NCBI RefSeq assembly: GCF_042686025.1
Contig: NZ_JBHUOZ010000001.1
Coordinates: forward strand, 930,001 to 994,000
Source of the DNA: Terrimonas rubra
GTDB taxonomy: Bacteria; Bacteroidota; Bacteroidia; Chitinophagales; Chitinophagaceae
Direction of reading: 5' to 3'
Length of the DNA: 64,000 nt
Shown here: piece after piece, positions 42,950 to 51,959 of the stretch
How the letters are laid out: each line of letters starts with the position of its first letter
How positions within the stretch are numbered: the first letter of the stretch is position 1
Program-made: the position numbers and the translations under genes
Notes under the pieces: model-generated
What the model was told of the DNA's origin: nothing
Database searches by the model: none
Seen by the model: the letters and a program-made list of their open reading frames with translations, nothing else

Positions 42950-43813
42950 ATGAAATGGATAACCAGAGAGCGCCCCAAAATTGACCGGCTAGCCTGCCCC
43001 TGGCTGATAAAAAAATTTGTCGACCCTGATGCTCAATTTATATATGTGCCTTTCAAAGATGTTTTGCGTATAGCACAAGAAACGGATGCTACCCCATTTG
43101 ATATACCCGGTGTCGAATACACGCATTATGGCGATAAATGTACTTTTGATTATATTGTACATAAGCACAACATTCAAAACGCTGCCATAGATATAATCGC
43201 TAAAATCGTCCGTGGGGCTGATACAGACCGTCATGATATTGCCAACGAAGCTGCCGGGCTCCTGGCCATTTCATCGGGGCTGGCGTATAATATCACCGAT
43301 GATTATGAATTACTGGAAACGGGTTTTAAAGTTTATGACGCTTTGTATAGCTGGGCCACGCATTTATATAAACAGAAACATTTACAGAACAGCCCTTTTG
43401 AAAATCTTTTGCACGAGGTTTATCTCAAATTCCTCAAATCTAAAACTGCCGCCAGGCAACCCCAATGGGTAAGAGAGCTGAAGGAAATGATACAAGACCA
43501 GGTTGATGCACAAATGAGCATAGACATTAAAAAACTATCCTCTGAATTAGAGCTGAACCCATCCTATTTGTCGCGGGAGTTTTCCCGGTATTTTGATGAT
43601 CTGAATTTTGGCGACTACGTGAGGAAAAAGCGGATTGAAAAGGCCATGGATCTTATGAAAAACCCAAAGATCCCGCTTACCGAAATAGCATATCTCACCG
43701 GCTTTTCCGATCAAAGTCATTTCAGCCGGATATTTAAAAAATATACAGGCGATAGCCCTTCCCAGTTCAGAAAAAATTTGAAAAAAGTAAATATCATTCC
43801 AAAAGGTAAATAA
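42950..43813 (+). CDS. ChrB-domain/AraC fusion regulator
   Basis: 287 residues. Residues 1-140 are the C-terminal domain of chromate-resistance protein ChrB (KWITRERPKIDRLACPWLIK, KFVDPDAQFIYVP, TPFDIPGVEYTHYGDKCTFD, RGADTDRHD). Residues 175-280 are two AraC helix-turn-helix units (LSSELELNPSYLSREFSRYF, EIAYLTGFSDQSHFSRIFKK). ChrB is normally a stand-alone or PadR-like-fused regulator, so this is an alternative architecture. It precedes an envelope protein and the chromate transporter, which it presumably controls. Confidence 0.88.
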   Translation: MKWITRERPKIDRLACPWLIKKFVDPDAQFIYVPFKDVLRIAQETDATPFDIPGVEYTHYGDKCTFDYIVHKHNIQNAAIDIIAKIVRGADTDRHDIANEAAGLLAISSGLAYNITDDYELLETGFKVYDALYSWATHLYKQKHLQNSPFENLLHEVYLKFLKSKTAARQPQWVRELKEMIQDQVDAQMSIDIKKLSSELELNPSYLSREFSRYFDDLNFGDYVRKKRIEKAMDLMKNPKIPLTEIAYLTGFSDQSHFSRIFKKYTGDSPSQFRKNLKKVNIIPKGK

Positions 43814-43855
43814 GCTTCTATTCAGGGCCATGCCGGATGTTTAGGTTTGCTCATC

Positions 43856-44374
43856 ATGCAAAACTCAAATACATCCGGGATCACAATCATTTTCGCGCTG
43901 CTGGCACTTTTGTCCCATCAGGCTTTTTCTCAAACTACGGCAACCCCTCCTGCCATTACGGGATACGCCAGCATCATGCATCCCATTATCCTCATTAATA
44001 AGAATCATACCACCACCAATTTCGACGGCTATTACCAGGTCGTTTTCCCTTTTGGTATCAATATCTGGAAATCAAAAAAAATTGGCTTTTCCATTGAGCT
44101 TGCTCCCGGTATCAGGGCCGAAGGCGAAACCAGCAAAATGAATAACCTGCTCATTCATCCCGGTGTGTTGGTGGCGCTTGGAAAAGGTTTTGGTTTTGCA
44201 GGCCGGTTAGCCTTTGAAACCTCCGGGCGGTATGGTGTTACGCCGGTTCTTAGTAAGGTGGTTAAAAAAAACAAGGGATCGGCTTTTTACATTGCTATGC
44301 CCATGCCTGTAAGGTTCGGAAACAATCAGCCCGCATCTTTCTCTGCAGGATTTCAAATCGGTATTTCATTTTAA
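43856..44374 (+). CDS. Secreted/envelope protein between chrB and chrA
   Basis: About 172 residues from the ATG at 43856. Signal peptide-like start (SGITIIFALLALLSHQAFSQ). The rest has alternating beta strands (HTTTNFDGYYQVVFPFGINI, AFETSGRYGVTPVLSKVVKK, SAGFQIGISF) and a terminal Phe, like a small outer-membrane barrel. Ends 11 bases before chrA, so it belongs to the chromate operon. It could be a porin-like partner or a structural protein. No family assigned. Confidence 0.65.
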   Translation: MQNSNTSGITIIFALLALLSHQAFSQTTATPPAITGYASIMHPIILINKNHTTTNFDGYYQVVFPFGINIWKSKKIGFSIELAPGIRAEGETSKMNNLLIHPGVLVALGKGFGFAGRLAFETSGRYGVTPVLSKVVKKNKGSAFYIAMPMPVRFGNNQPASFSAGFQIGISF

Positions 44375-44385
44375 ACTTTTAGTGT

Positions 44386-45552
44386 ATGGACAAAAAAGCT
44401 CCCTATACCATACGTGAGTTAATAATATATTTCCTGAAGTTAGGTACAACAGGATTTGGCGGCCCAGTGGCCCTGGTGGGGTATATGCACCGGGACCTGG
44501 TGGAGAAACGTAAATGGATATCAGAAGAAGAATATAAAGAAGGGCTGGCATTAGCACAGTTAGCCCCGGGCCCGCTGGCTGCTCAATTAGGTATTTACCT
44601 GGGCTTTGTACATTATCGTATTACGGGCGCTACTTTAGCGGGACTTGCGTTTGTCATGCCTTCCTTTGTTATGGTTGTATTACTGGGTATGGCCTATAAA
44701 ATGTATGGAGGCCTGCCCTGGATGCAGGCTGTCTTCTACGGTGTGGGAGCAGCGGTTATCGGCATCATCACCATAAGCTCCTATAAGCTCACCACAAAAT
44801 CTATAGGTAAGTTCCATTATCAATCTGTAAAACAAAATTGGTTATTATGGCTGTTTTTTACAGTAGCCGCCATTATAACTTTTATAACCAGGCAGGAGAG
44901 CATATTATTATTTATGGCTGCGGGGCTTTTATATATGTTCGTAAAAGCGCCGCCGAAAACAATTGGCCGGTCCTCTACAAATAGTGTTTTACTGTTACAA
45001 ATCGGCCTGGTAGCGGGCGAGGATTCTATCCTTATGAAAATGGCGATCTTTTTTGCAAAAGCGGGAGCATTTGTTTTTGGCAGCGGCCTGGCAATTGTAC
45101 CCTTCCTGCACGCAGGTGTTGTAGAAGAAAATCAGTGGCTTACTGAACAGCAATTCTTAGATGCCGTAGCCGTGGCAATGATCACACCTGGCCCGGTTGT
45201 TATTACAGTCGGATTTATCGGTTACCTGGCTGCGGGTTTTCCCGGAGCCGGTGTGGCGGCATTGGCAACGTTTTTACCCTGTTATCTGTTTACAGTTATT
45301 CCCGCCCCTTATTTTAGTAAGATAGCAAAAAGCCGGCCGGTGAAGATGTTCGTTGATGGAATTACCGCTGCTGTAATTGGCGCGCTGGCCGGTGCTGTAG
45401 GGGTGATCGCAACCAATAGCATTGTAGATCTTCCTACTGCTTTGATTACGATCGCCACCATCCTGACCCTGATTTACATTAAGAAAATACAAGAGCCTTA
45501 TATTATACTGATTGCAGCAGTTTTAGGGGTTATCATAAAATTATTTGTGTGA
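44386..45552 (+). CDS. chrA: Chromate transporter ChrA, two-domain form
   Basis: 388 residues, about ten to twelve membrane segments in two homologous halves. Signatures are GTTGFGGPVALVGYMHRDLV and ALAQLAPGPLAAQLGIYLGF in the first half. KAGAFVFGSGLAIVPFLHAG and AVAVAMITPGPVVITVGFIG are the corresponding ones in the second. Exports chromate across the inner membrane (known for the family). Operon with the ChrB-AraC fusion. A weak hairpin with T-run follows the stop. Confidence 0.93.
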   Translation: MDKKAPYTIRELIIYFLKLGTTGFGGPVALVGYMHRDLVEKRKWISEEEYKEGLALAQLAPGPLAAQLGIYLGFVHYRITGATLAGLAFVMPSFVMVVLLGMAYKMYGGLPWMQAVFYGVGAAVIGIITISSYKLTTKSIGKFHYQSVKQNWLLWLFFTVAAIITFITRQESILLFMAAGLLYMFVKAPPKTIGRSSTNSVLLLQIGLVAGEDSILMKMAIFFAKAGAFVFGSGLAIVPFLHAGVVEENQWLTEQQFLDAVAVAMITPGPVVITVGFIGYLAAGFPGAGVAALATFLPCYLFTVIPAPYFSKIAKSRPVKMFVDGITAAVIGALAGAVGVIATNSIVDLPTALITIATILTLIYIKKIQEPYIILIAAVLGVIIKLFV

Positions 45553-45590
45553 CCCTGGTCATCTTTTTTAATAAAAAACAAAAAATAATT

Positions 45591-45622
45591 TTTGCAATAT
45601 CGTTGCAAATACTGTAGATTAG
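45591..45622 (+). promoter_or_regulatory. Bacteroidota-type promoter before the Cys/His-rich membrane protein
   Basis: TTTG (45591-45594) and TAGATTAG (45615-45622, one mismatch to TAnnTTTG) are spaced by 20 bases, the usual spacing. It points to gene 45648. Confidence 0.55.
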
Positions 45623-45647
45623 CGCTCGATTAATAACCAACCAAAAA

Positions 45648-45968
45648 TTGAATCGCTACTTCAACAATATTAGTAAAAGCATAACAGCGCTGGTCTTACT
45701 CAGCCTGATGACTTTTATTTTCATTGCTAAAGTATTTCACGCACATGGAAATCATTCCTGTAATGATGTACTGGTTAAGGTAAAAATAGAAAAGCAGCAT
45801 TGTGCTGTCTGCGAATACCATTTTACCCATGACGCCGATAACGTTCATGCGGTCATTACGATATTACCCTCATTTAACTTTTTGCCATTTAATAACGGCA
45901 AGGTTTTCAATTACGCTTTTACCCCTTTAAGCACTATTTCACTGCGGGGTCCTCCTTTCTCCTGTTAG
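45648..45968 (+). CDS. Small Cys/His-rich membrane or secreted protein
   Basis: 106 residues, TTG start at 45648. One hydrophobic segment (SITALVLLSLMTFIFIAKVF) is followed by HAHGNHSC and HCAVCEYHFTHDADNVH, many possible metal ligands, and a C-terminal SLRGPPFSC. Such small proteins are common beside TonB receptors and metal transport genes in Bacteroidota, but no function is established. It lies between chrA and the Cys-rich peptide gene and may be part of either system. Confidence 0.6.
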   Translation: MNRYFNNISKSITALVLLSLMTFIFIAKVFHAHGNHSCNDVLVKVKIEKQHCAVCEYHFTHDADNVHAVITILPSFNFLPFNNGKVFNYAFTPLSTISLRGPPFSC

Positions 45969-46320
45969 TTTATTGGTATCTGTTGTATGTACGCATGCTT
46001 TAGCGGCAGCCTGTCATTTCTTATCGCATCCGGAGTTCAGGGTGGATGCCGGTGTTAGTTTCATGTCAGATGATCCGCCTCTTAAACCAGGGGTTATCGT
46101 TAAATGACTGAAATGGACAGGTTACGTCCTGCACCTGTTATCACCTGTCAGGCAGGTTTTGATTCATCGTGCCCGGCATAAGCGTTCAGACTCCTGCTAC
46201 CCATACACTACACACTACTTCTGATCTTTCTGTTTACAGATCGTAACAATGTTGTTGCAATAACGGGAGTATGCCGAAAATCCCCGAAAGAGTAGGCGTT
46301 CATTTCTAAATATTTTAACC
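45969..46320. other. Region upstream of the Cys-rich peptide gene
   Basis: 352 bases. A small hairpin (ACCTG/CAGGT near 46143-46158) followed by TTTT may end the preceding transcript. GATCT and AGATC near 46223-46242 can pair. The promoter of the peptide gene must lie in the last 100 bases but no exact consensus is seen. No other gene is supported. Confidence 0.35.
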
Positions 46321-46425
46321 ATGCAAAATTCAAACAAAGCAGCCCTGATTGCGGCCATTCTTGCTTCTAAAGCTGTTGGCGGCACACATTGCAGTAATTG
46401 CGGTCACTGCAAAGCTACGCTGTAA
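46321..46425 (+). CDS. 34-residue Cys-rich precursor peptide, double-glycine type
   Basis: Encodes a 34-residue peptide. Residues 1-21 are an amphipathic leader ending in SKAVGG (Gly20-Gly21), like double-glycine leaders. Residues 22-34 are the core THCSNCGHCKATL, with Cys24, Cys27 and Cys30 in CxxCxxC spacing and two His. It is too short for usual gene callers. Support for a real gene: good start codon, a terminator directly after it (46437-46466), a downstream coupled operon that includes a PqqD-like protein and an ABC exporter, and a composition unlike chance. Possible fates are modification at Cys, metal binding, or both. No radical SAM, MNIO or cyclase gene is present nearby. Confidence 0.75.
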   Translation: MQNSNKAALIAAILASKAVGGTHCSNCGHCKATL

Positions 46426-46436
46426 GCGAGCATTAG

Positions 46437-46466
46437 GGGAGCAGCTATCAGCCGCTCCCTTTTTTT
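46437..46466 (+). terminator. Terminator/attenuator between peptide gene and operon
   Basis: GGGAGC (46437-46442) pairs with GCTCCC (46454-46459), with an inner GCT/AGC stem, followed by seven Ts. Placed between the precursor gene and its operon, it would make the peptide mRNA far more abundant than that of the processing genes. Confidence 0.8.
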
Positions 46467-46486
46467 AAAAAAGTAACACTTATAAC

Positions 46487-46978
46487 ATGAATACCGAAAC
46501 GATAACACTGAATCCTGATCAGCTAAAGGACCTGCTATCCTATCATAATGAAGATATCATTTCCCGGTTTACCGACCTGTTTGATGTTACCGAGGCTGAG
46601 GCCACCGACATTTTCCAGGAGACCAAAAAGTTCCTCTTTGTATGCCAGGCGGATGGCGTTTTTATTCCCGACGACCTGCTGATCCTGGATGAAATGTGGC
46701 ACAACTTCATTCTTTTTACTAAAGAGTACCATGCCTTCTGCGACAGGTATTTTAACAGGTACTTTCATCACCTGCCTGCATCCAAAAAAGAAAAAGAGGA
46801 ACAAAAAGCCCGGAACCTTCAAGACCCTGAAAATGCCCGCACGGCTTATTTGCAAAAATTAGAACCGATAATCAGCCTCATCTACGATCAGCTGGGGGAA
46901 GAGACGGTCATCAAATGGTTTACCACCTATCCTGAAATATATAGTAAAGAAAACATCAAACGGTTAAGGAAAGTATGA
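46487..46978 (+). CDS. GRDP/DUF1399-like protein of the peptide operon
   Basis: 163 residues, soluble. Residues 68-95 read LDEMWHNFILFTKEYHAFCD and RYFNRYFHH. This W-H(72)...Y...C85...H94-H95 pattern resembles the conserved block of glycine-rich-domain (GRDP/DUF1399) proteins and could bind metal. The N-terminus is a four-helix-like region. It is the first gene after the peptide terminator and overlaps the next gene by four bases (ATGA). Probably handles the peptide or its metal; the role is unknown. Confidence 0.6.
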   Translation: MNTETITLNPDQLKDLLSYHNEDIISRFTDLFDVTEAEATDIFQETKKFLFVCQADGVFIPDDLLILDEMWHNFILFTKEYHAFCDRYFNRYFHHLPASKKEKEEQKARNLQDPENARTAYLQKLEPIISLIYDQLGEETVIKWFTTYPEIYSKENIKRLRKV

Positions 46979-47868
46979 GCATCTTCCCTAAAAGAACGAT
47001 CCCCGGTTCCACTGTAACCATACACTGGAATTTCAATACCGTACACATTACGGATGCTCACGTGCTTCCCTATGTGCGGATCGGTGTACAGTCCCCGGAC
47101 GGAATAACCACCATCCTGTTTGAGCAGCATGTACTGGGCTTCCCTGCCATCCGGCCACAGCTGGTTCCGGATGCTAAAAAACTTTTTTACCTGAATAAAA
47201 ATACCCCGCTGTTAGTACTGGCCGATTATTTAAGTACCCATCATAAAAGAGAACAGCTGGTACAAATACTGCAGAATATCCAGGCCGGCCGGCATTATTA
47301 TTTCACGTACACCCTTCCTGAATATGCGGCCCCGGGTAAGTATAAATTAATTTCCGAAGTGCATAATAACGGCAATATTAAATACTCCAACACGGCACCG
47401 GACGATTTCTTTTTTGTTGAAAAAATTACGGTTGATGAGCATAAAATCATCAACCACTCTCCGGAGCCTGCACCGGTTAAAATTGTTTCCTATCAACCTG
47501 GCGAAAAATTACTGCCGGAAAATATAACCGTGTTTGAAATGCAGCCAAAGGAAATGATCCCGGTATCCGCTTTCCCGGATAATTCATTTTTACTCTACAA
47601 TGAAGAAAGGATTACGCTCCCTCTTCAACATCCATTGTCTGTTCGCTGTATTCGCAACCAACAAGGCCTTTGCCTGCCTAAAGATGACACCATTCATGTA
47701 TTACTGCCTGACGAAACTGCTTATACCCTTGAAGGGGCTGGAAAATCAATATGGGAAAGAGCCGATGGTTTTGCTACCCGGGAAGAGTTATCTGCAGCAG
47801 GCAACGTACCGGTTTACCAGGAAATGGTCGATAACCGATTAATTATAGAAATAAAAACAGAAAAATGA
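46975..47868 (+). CDS. Ig-like plus PqqD-like protein of the peptide operon
   Basis: 297 residues, no signal peptide. Residues 1-150 look like an immunoglobulin-type beta domain (PGSTVTIHWNFNTVHITDAH, GKYKLISEVHNNGNIKYSN). Residues 215-297 resemble PqqD/RRE-type peptide-binding domains (YTLEGAGKSIWERADGFATR, EELSAAGNVPVYQEMVDNRL). PqqD-like domains bind leader peptides in many RiPP pathways, so this is the best candidate for recognising the 34-residue precursor. Overlaps both neighbours by four bases. Confidence 0.6.
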   Translation: MSIFPKRTIPGSTVTIHWNFNTVHITDAHVLPYVRIGVQSPDGITTILFEQHVLGFPAIRPQLVPDAKKLFYLNKNTPLLVLADYLSTHHKREQLVQILQNIQAGRHYYFTYTLPEYAAPGKYKLISEVHNNGNIKYSNTAPDDFFFVEKITVDEHKIINHSPEPAPVKIVSYQPGEKLLPENITVFEMQPKEMIPVSAFPDNSFLLYNEERITLPLQHPLSVRCIRNQQGLCLPKDDTIHVLLPDETAYTLEGAGKSIWERADGFATREELSAAGNVPVYQEMVDNRLIIEIKTEK

Positions 47869-48581
47869 TTACATCCTTACCGGACCGGCTGGTAGCCATT
47901 GACCTCACTAAGCAGTATAATAGCCATACGGCGCTTAATCAGTTAAATCTGCGGCTCAAAGCAGGTGATATATTCTGCCTGCTGGGCCAGAACGGGGCCG
48001 GCAAAACCACAACCATCAATATTTTTCTTGGCTTTATTGAGGCAAGCGCGGGAAAAGCCTTTATCAATGATATAGAAGTCAGGCCAGGTGATAATACCCT
48101 TAAAAAACATCTTGCCTATATACCCGAAGTAGTGCAATTATACGGCAACCTGACAGGGGTTGAAAACCTTCATTTCTTCAGCAGGCTTGCCGGATTTGAT
48201 TATTCCCCTGAAGCCTTAGCGCAATTCTTACAGCATGCGGGATTGCAGCCGGAAGCGCACCGCAAAAAATTAGTGACTTATTCCAAAGGCATGCGACAGA
48301 AAGTAGCAATTGCCATAGCACTGGCAAAAGATGCGGCAGTAATCTTTATGGATGAGCCTACGAGCGGGCTGGATCCCAAGGCAACCCAGGAGTTCACAAC
48401 AATTGTAAAACAGTTGGGATCAAAAGGAAAAACAATACTCATGGCAACACATGACATTTTTAATGCTGTTGCCGTGGGCACACATATTGGCATCATGAAA
48501 AACGGGATGCTGATGCATACGCTTAAAACTGCCGATATAACCGCAAACGAATTACAAAAGCTATACCTGGAAACTATTTAA
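47865..48581 (+). CDS. ABC transporter ATP-binding protein
   Basis: 238 residues. Walker A GQNGAGKTT, signature-like TYSKGMRQKVAIAIAL, Walker B VIFMDEPTSGLDPKA, switch His in MATHD. Its partner permeases are most likely the two DUF3526 proteins later in the operon. ABC-2 systems of this sort export peptides or act as immunity exporters, and they lack a peptidase domain. ATGA overlap with the PqqD-like gene. Confidence 0.92.
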   Translation: MITSLPDRLVAIDLTKQYNSHTALNQLNLRLKAGDIFCLLGQNGAGKTTTINIFLGFIEASAGKAFINDIEVRPGDNTLKKHLAYIPEVVQLYGNLTGVENLHFFSRLAGFDYSPEALAQFLQHAGLQPEAHRKKLVTYSKGMRQKVAIAIALAKDAAVIFMDEPTSGLDPKATQEFTTIVKQLGSKGKTILMATHDIFNAVAVGTHIGIMKNGMLMHTLKTADITANELQKLYLETI

Positions 48582-48594
48582 CCTGGTCTACTAC

Positions 48595-50745
48595 ATGAAG
48601 TCGCTTCTTTTCTTACTACTTATTCTTGTGTCCGCTTACGGAGGCTTCGCCCAAACCGACAGTATCCGCCTTGACAGTACCCGTGTATTAAATGCAGTTA
48701 CAGTTAAAGGTAATATTAGTGTAAAGGCCCTCAGGCAACAACCTTTTAATATTGCCCTCATTAATGCGGCGCCCTATTATAACAGTAATATCTCCGGTAT
48801 TGATCTGCTGAGACAGGCATCCGGGATCAAAATCAAACAAAACGGCGGCTTTGGTTCAGGCAATGATTTTTTTATCAATGGCAGCTCCGGTAAACAGGTT
48901 AAGTTTTTTATTGACGGCTTACCCCAGGACAACCTGGGAGAAACACAAACGCTGAATATTTATCCGGTTGAGCAGATTGAAAGACTGGAAGTTTATAAAG
49001 GTGTACTGCCCGTGGAACTGGGATCAGATGCGCTTGGCGCTGCTATTAACATTGTTACCAGGAAAGAGCGGGAAGATTATATCAACGCATCTTACTCGAT
49101 TGCTTCCTTTAATACCCACAAACTGAATATACTGGGAAAGAAATATATCAACACTCATTTATTTACCTCCTTACAGGCCAACTTCAATTACGCCGCTAAC
49201 GAATACCGGGTGCAGGCAGAGGTTATAAAACCAAATGGCCAGGCAGATACCATGAACGTTCCCCTGTTCCATGATCTTTTTAAAAATTACAATGTGCAGG
49301 TGCAGGTAGGTTATACCGGAAAACCTTTTGCTGACCAATTGTCCCTTACGCTTTTACAGACAGGTACCTACGATCAGTTACAACATAGTTTGATGATGTT
49401 GCAGCCTTACGGTCACGTTTATCGTAATGAAAGACTGCAAACTGCCATCCTCCGCTATCAAAAGGACAACCTGTTACCTAAGACCGGTATAACGGCGATG
49501 TTTTCTTATAACCGGGTAAAAAGTTTGCTGATGGATACGTCCCGCTACTCTTTCCTTTGGAATGGTGAAGTAGCTCGTGATCTGAATGGTCAGCCACAAC
49601 GTAAACTCAGCGGGGGAGAATTAAGCAGCTCCGGACATGAGTTATATACTTATACAGATGTTGCCAATAGTAAACTCACCGCAGTTTATAAACTAAACGG
49701 CCAGGCCAAACTTGTTTTCAGCAATACCTTCCAATGGTACCGTCGTACCGGCAGAGACCCTGTTGCGCAAAAATTTTATGGTGGCATTGACTATTACCGC
49801 ACACCATCGCAGATGTTGAAAAACGTATCGGGAATAGGATTGGAAGGAAGTTTTAAAGAAACAAGATGGCGGTACCTGGCATCCATTAAAAACTATTTTA
49901 CCTCGGTAAAAGGGTTTGAGCTCGTTGACCTTAACCGGAAAACAACTAAAAAAACACTTACCCGGTTAGCCTGGAATGCGGGGTTGGGATATCAATATAA
50001 TGAAAGGCTTTTACTGAAACTTTCTTACGAACATGCGGCGAGGTTGCCTGAACCGGAAGAAGCTTTCGGTGATTTTACTTATGTAACCCCTAATCCCAAT
50101 ATAGATGCGGAAAGAAGTGAAAATATCAACCTCACGGCCATGTATAATACCGGCAGACAGGAAACAGAGTTATCCGGTTTTTACCGTGATGTGAAAAACC
50201 TGATCTACTTACCCCCTTCCCAGTTTTTCAGCCGGTATGACAACCTGCTGAATGTACGTGTCATTGGCCTGGAGGGAAGTGTAAAATATCGCTTATGGAA
50301 AAATATTACGGTGAACGGGAATTTTACTTACCAGGACCTGCGTAACCGATCCAATATCAGCAACCGGCCTATAGATAACGGGCGATATAAAAACAGCCGG
50401 ATGCCGAATGTTCCCTACCTGTTCGCGAATGGTAGCCTGATTTATACGGCACGGAATATTTTTAAGGATGGCAATAGCCTTCAGGTGTGGTACAATGGCA
50501 ATTATACACATGAGTATTTCCTGTACTGGGCCGAAGACGGAGACCGCAACCTGAAGAACAAACTTCCGACTCAACTATTGCACGGAGCCGGCATTTCCTA
50601 TTCCTGGTATGAAGGCCTGTCCCTTGCGTTTGAAACTACCAATTTAACCGATACCCGTACCTATGACAACTTTAAAGTGCAGCTTCCCGGGAGATCATTC
50701 AGTTTTAAAATAAGATTCTATCAAACACAAAAAAATAAAAAATGA
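48595..50745 (+). CDS. TonB-dependent outer-membrane receptor
   Basis: 716 residues. Signal peptide (SLLFLLLILVSAYGGFAQ). A plug domain follows (LNAVTVKGNISVKALRQQPF, IDLLRQASGIKIKQNGGFGS, QIERLEVYKGVLPVELGSDA, GAAINIVTRK). The barrel ends LPGRSFSFKIRFYQ. There is no N-terminal carboxypeptidase-like domain, and no SusD partner, so it resembles siderophore and metallophore receptors more than glycan ones. The stop overlaps the DUF4374 gene by four bases. Confidence 0.92.
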   Translation: MKSLLFLLLILVSAYGGFAQTDSIRLDSTRVLNAVTVKGNISVKALRQQPFNIALINAAPYYNSNISGIDLLRQASGIKIKQNGGFGSGNDFFINGSSGKQVKFFIDGLPQDNLGETQTLNIYPVEQIERLEVYKGVLPVELGSDALGAAINIVTRKEREDYINASYSIASFNTHKLNILGKKYINTHLFTSLQANFNYAANEYRVQAEVIKPNGQADTMNVPLFHDLFKNYNVQVQVGYTGKPFADQLSLTLLQTGTYDQLQHSLMMLQPYGHVYRNERLQTAILRYQKDNLLPKTGITAMFSYNRVKSLLMDTSRYSFLWNGEVARDLNGQPQRKLSGGELSSSGHELYTYTDVANSKLTAVYKLNGQAKLVFSNTFQWYRRTGRDPVAQKFYGGIDYYRTPSQMLKNVSGIGLEGSFKETRWRYLASIKNYFTSVKGFELVDLNRKTTKKTLTRLAWNAGLGYQYNERLLLKLSYEHAARLPEPEEAFGDFTYVTPNPNIDAERSENINLTAMYNTGRQETELSGFYRDVKNLIYLPPSQFFSRYDNLLNVRVIGLEGSVKYRLWKNITVNGNFTYQDLRNRSNISNRPIDNGRYKNSRMPNVPYLFANGSLIYTARNIFKDGNSLQVWYNGNYTHEYFLYWAEDGDRNLKNKLPTQLLHGAGISYSWYEGLSLAFETTNLTDTRTYDNFKVQLPGRSFSFKIRFYQTQKNKK

Positions 50746-51926
50746 ACATGAAACGCAAAGTACTGTTATCGCTGTTTTCTATTTGTCTTCTTATATACTC
50801 CTGTAAAAAAGATAGCCCATCCGGGTCATCTGCTAAAAAAACCAATTATGCTCTTTCCATTACAGGGGGTACCTATCCAAACCAAACTACTTATGTTTTT
50901 GGTACGGAACAGTTTCCTTCGGGCAATGTTTCTGCAACAGGCGCACTCGAACTGAGCAGTTCCGGCCAGATGTTTAAATACGGCAATGAGATCTATATTG
51001 CCACTTTTGGTGCACCGGCAACTTTACGTAAATACGGTTTCGATGAAAACGGTAAACCCAAACAAGCCGGAAGCATTTCCGTACCAGGCCTGAGGACTTT
51101 TGGAGCTGTCGAGTTTTTGAGTACTACAGAGGCTTATGCCGCCTCCAACGGCTTTGGAGGGATCCCCAAAATGGTCAAATTTAATCCCTCTACCATGGAG
51201 ATACTGGGTTATATTGACCTGAGCAGTCTGCAGTTAACAGGCGCGACCGAAATTTATTACCTGGGTCTTGTAGAACGGGACGGCTACCTGTTCATGGGTG
51301 TTAATTACCAGAATGCATCTTTTAAAAACCTGGAGGATGCTGTTTTTGTAGCAGTAATCAACAAAAGCACTTCTACCGTAGAAAAATTAATTAAGGACAG
51401 CCGTACTAATATGATGTGGAATGGTGGCACTACCGCTTCTTTTAGTCCAAGCTGCCTGGTTAAAGACGCAAGCGGAGACATTTATGTTAATGGCTATGCA
51501 AACAATGGTAAACCAAGCGGCATATTAAAAATCAAAAAGGGTACTACCGAATTTGACCCATCTTATTTCTTCGACCTGGATGCCGTTACAGGTGGGCATT
51601 GCCTGGGCCTGTTCTACTTTGATAATAATAATGTATTTACCGTAAGGTATTCGGATGCCTCGGCTTACCCGTTTGACGGCAGCGCTGCAGGGTCATTCTA
51701 TAAAATTAACCTGTCGGCCAAAACATCTTCGGGCAATATCTCTACTGCCATACCCGCCTTTTTTGGCGGCTCCACCTTTATGACCAAATGGGATAATGAG
51801 AAAATTTATTTCAATGTGTCGGCGGCAGGCAGCAATGCTGTTTATTCCTATAAGATCAGCGGAGGAGCCGTAACTAAAGAATTTGACCTGACCGGTCAGT
51901 GTAATGGTTTTACTAAAATTAACTAA
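50742..51926 (+). CDS. DUF4374-type lipoprotein, partner of the TonB receptor
   Basis: 394 residues. Lipoprotein signal with lipid Cys21 (ICLLIYSCKKDSP). The rest resembles a beta propeller (YGNEIYIATFGAPATLRKYG, FDENGKPKQAGSISVPG, FMTKWDNEKIYFNVSA), matching DUF4374 proteins that accompany siderophore-type receptors in Bacteroidota. Probably an outer-membrane-anchored accessory for ligand capture. ATGA overlap with the receptor gene. Confidence 0.8.
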   Translation: MNMKRKVLLSLFSICLLIYSCKKDSPSGSSAKKTNYALSITGGTYPNQTTYVFGTEQFPSGNVSATGALELSSSGQMFKYGNEIYIATFGAPATLRKYGFDENGKPKQAGSISVPGLRTFGAVEFLSTTEAYAASNGFGGIPKMVKFNPSTMEILGYIDLSSLQLTGATEIYYLGLVERDGYLFMGVNYQNASFKNLEDAVFVAVINKSTSTVEKLIKDSRTNMMWNGGTTASFSPSCLVKDASGDIYVNGYANNGKPSGILKIKKGTTEFDPSYFFDLDAVTGGHCLGLFYFDNNNVFTVRYSDASAYPFDGSAAGSFYKINLSAKTSSGNISTAIPAFFGGSTFMTKWDNEKIYFNVSAAGSNAVYSYKISGGAVTKEFDLTGQCNGFTKIN

Positions 51927-51959
51927 GCATTTATCCCTGCAAAAAAGAAACCTTCAATA

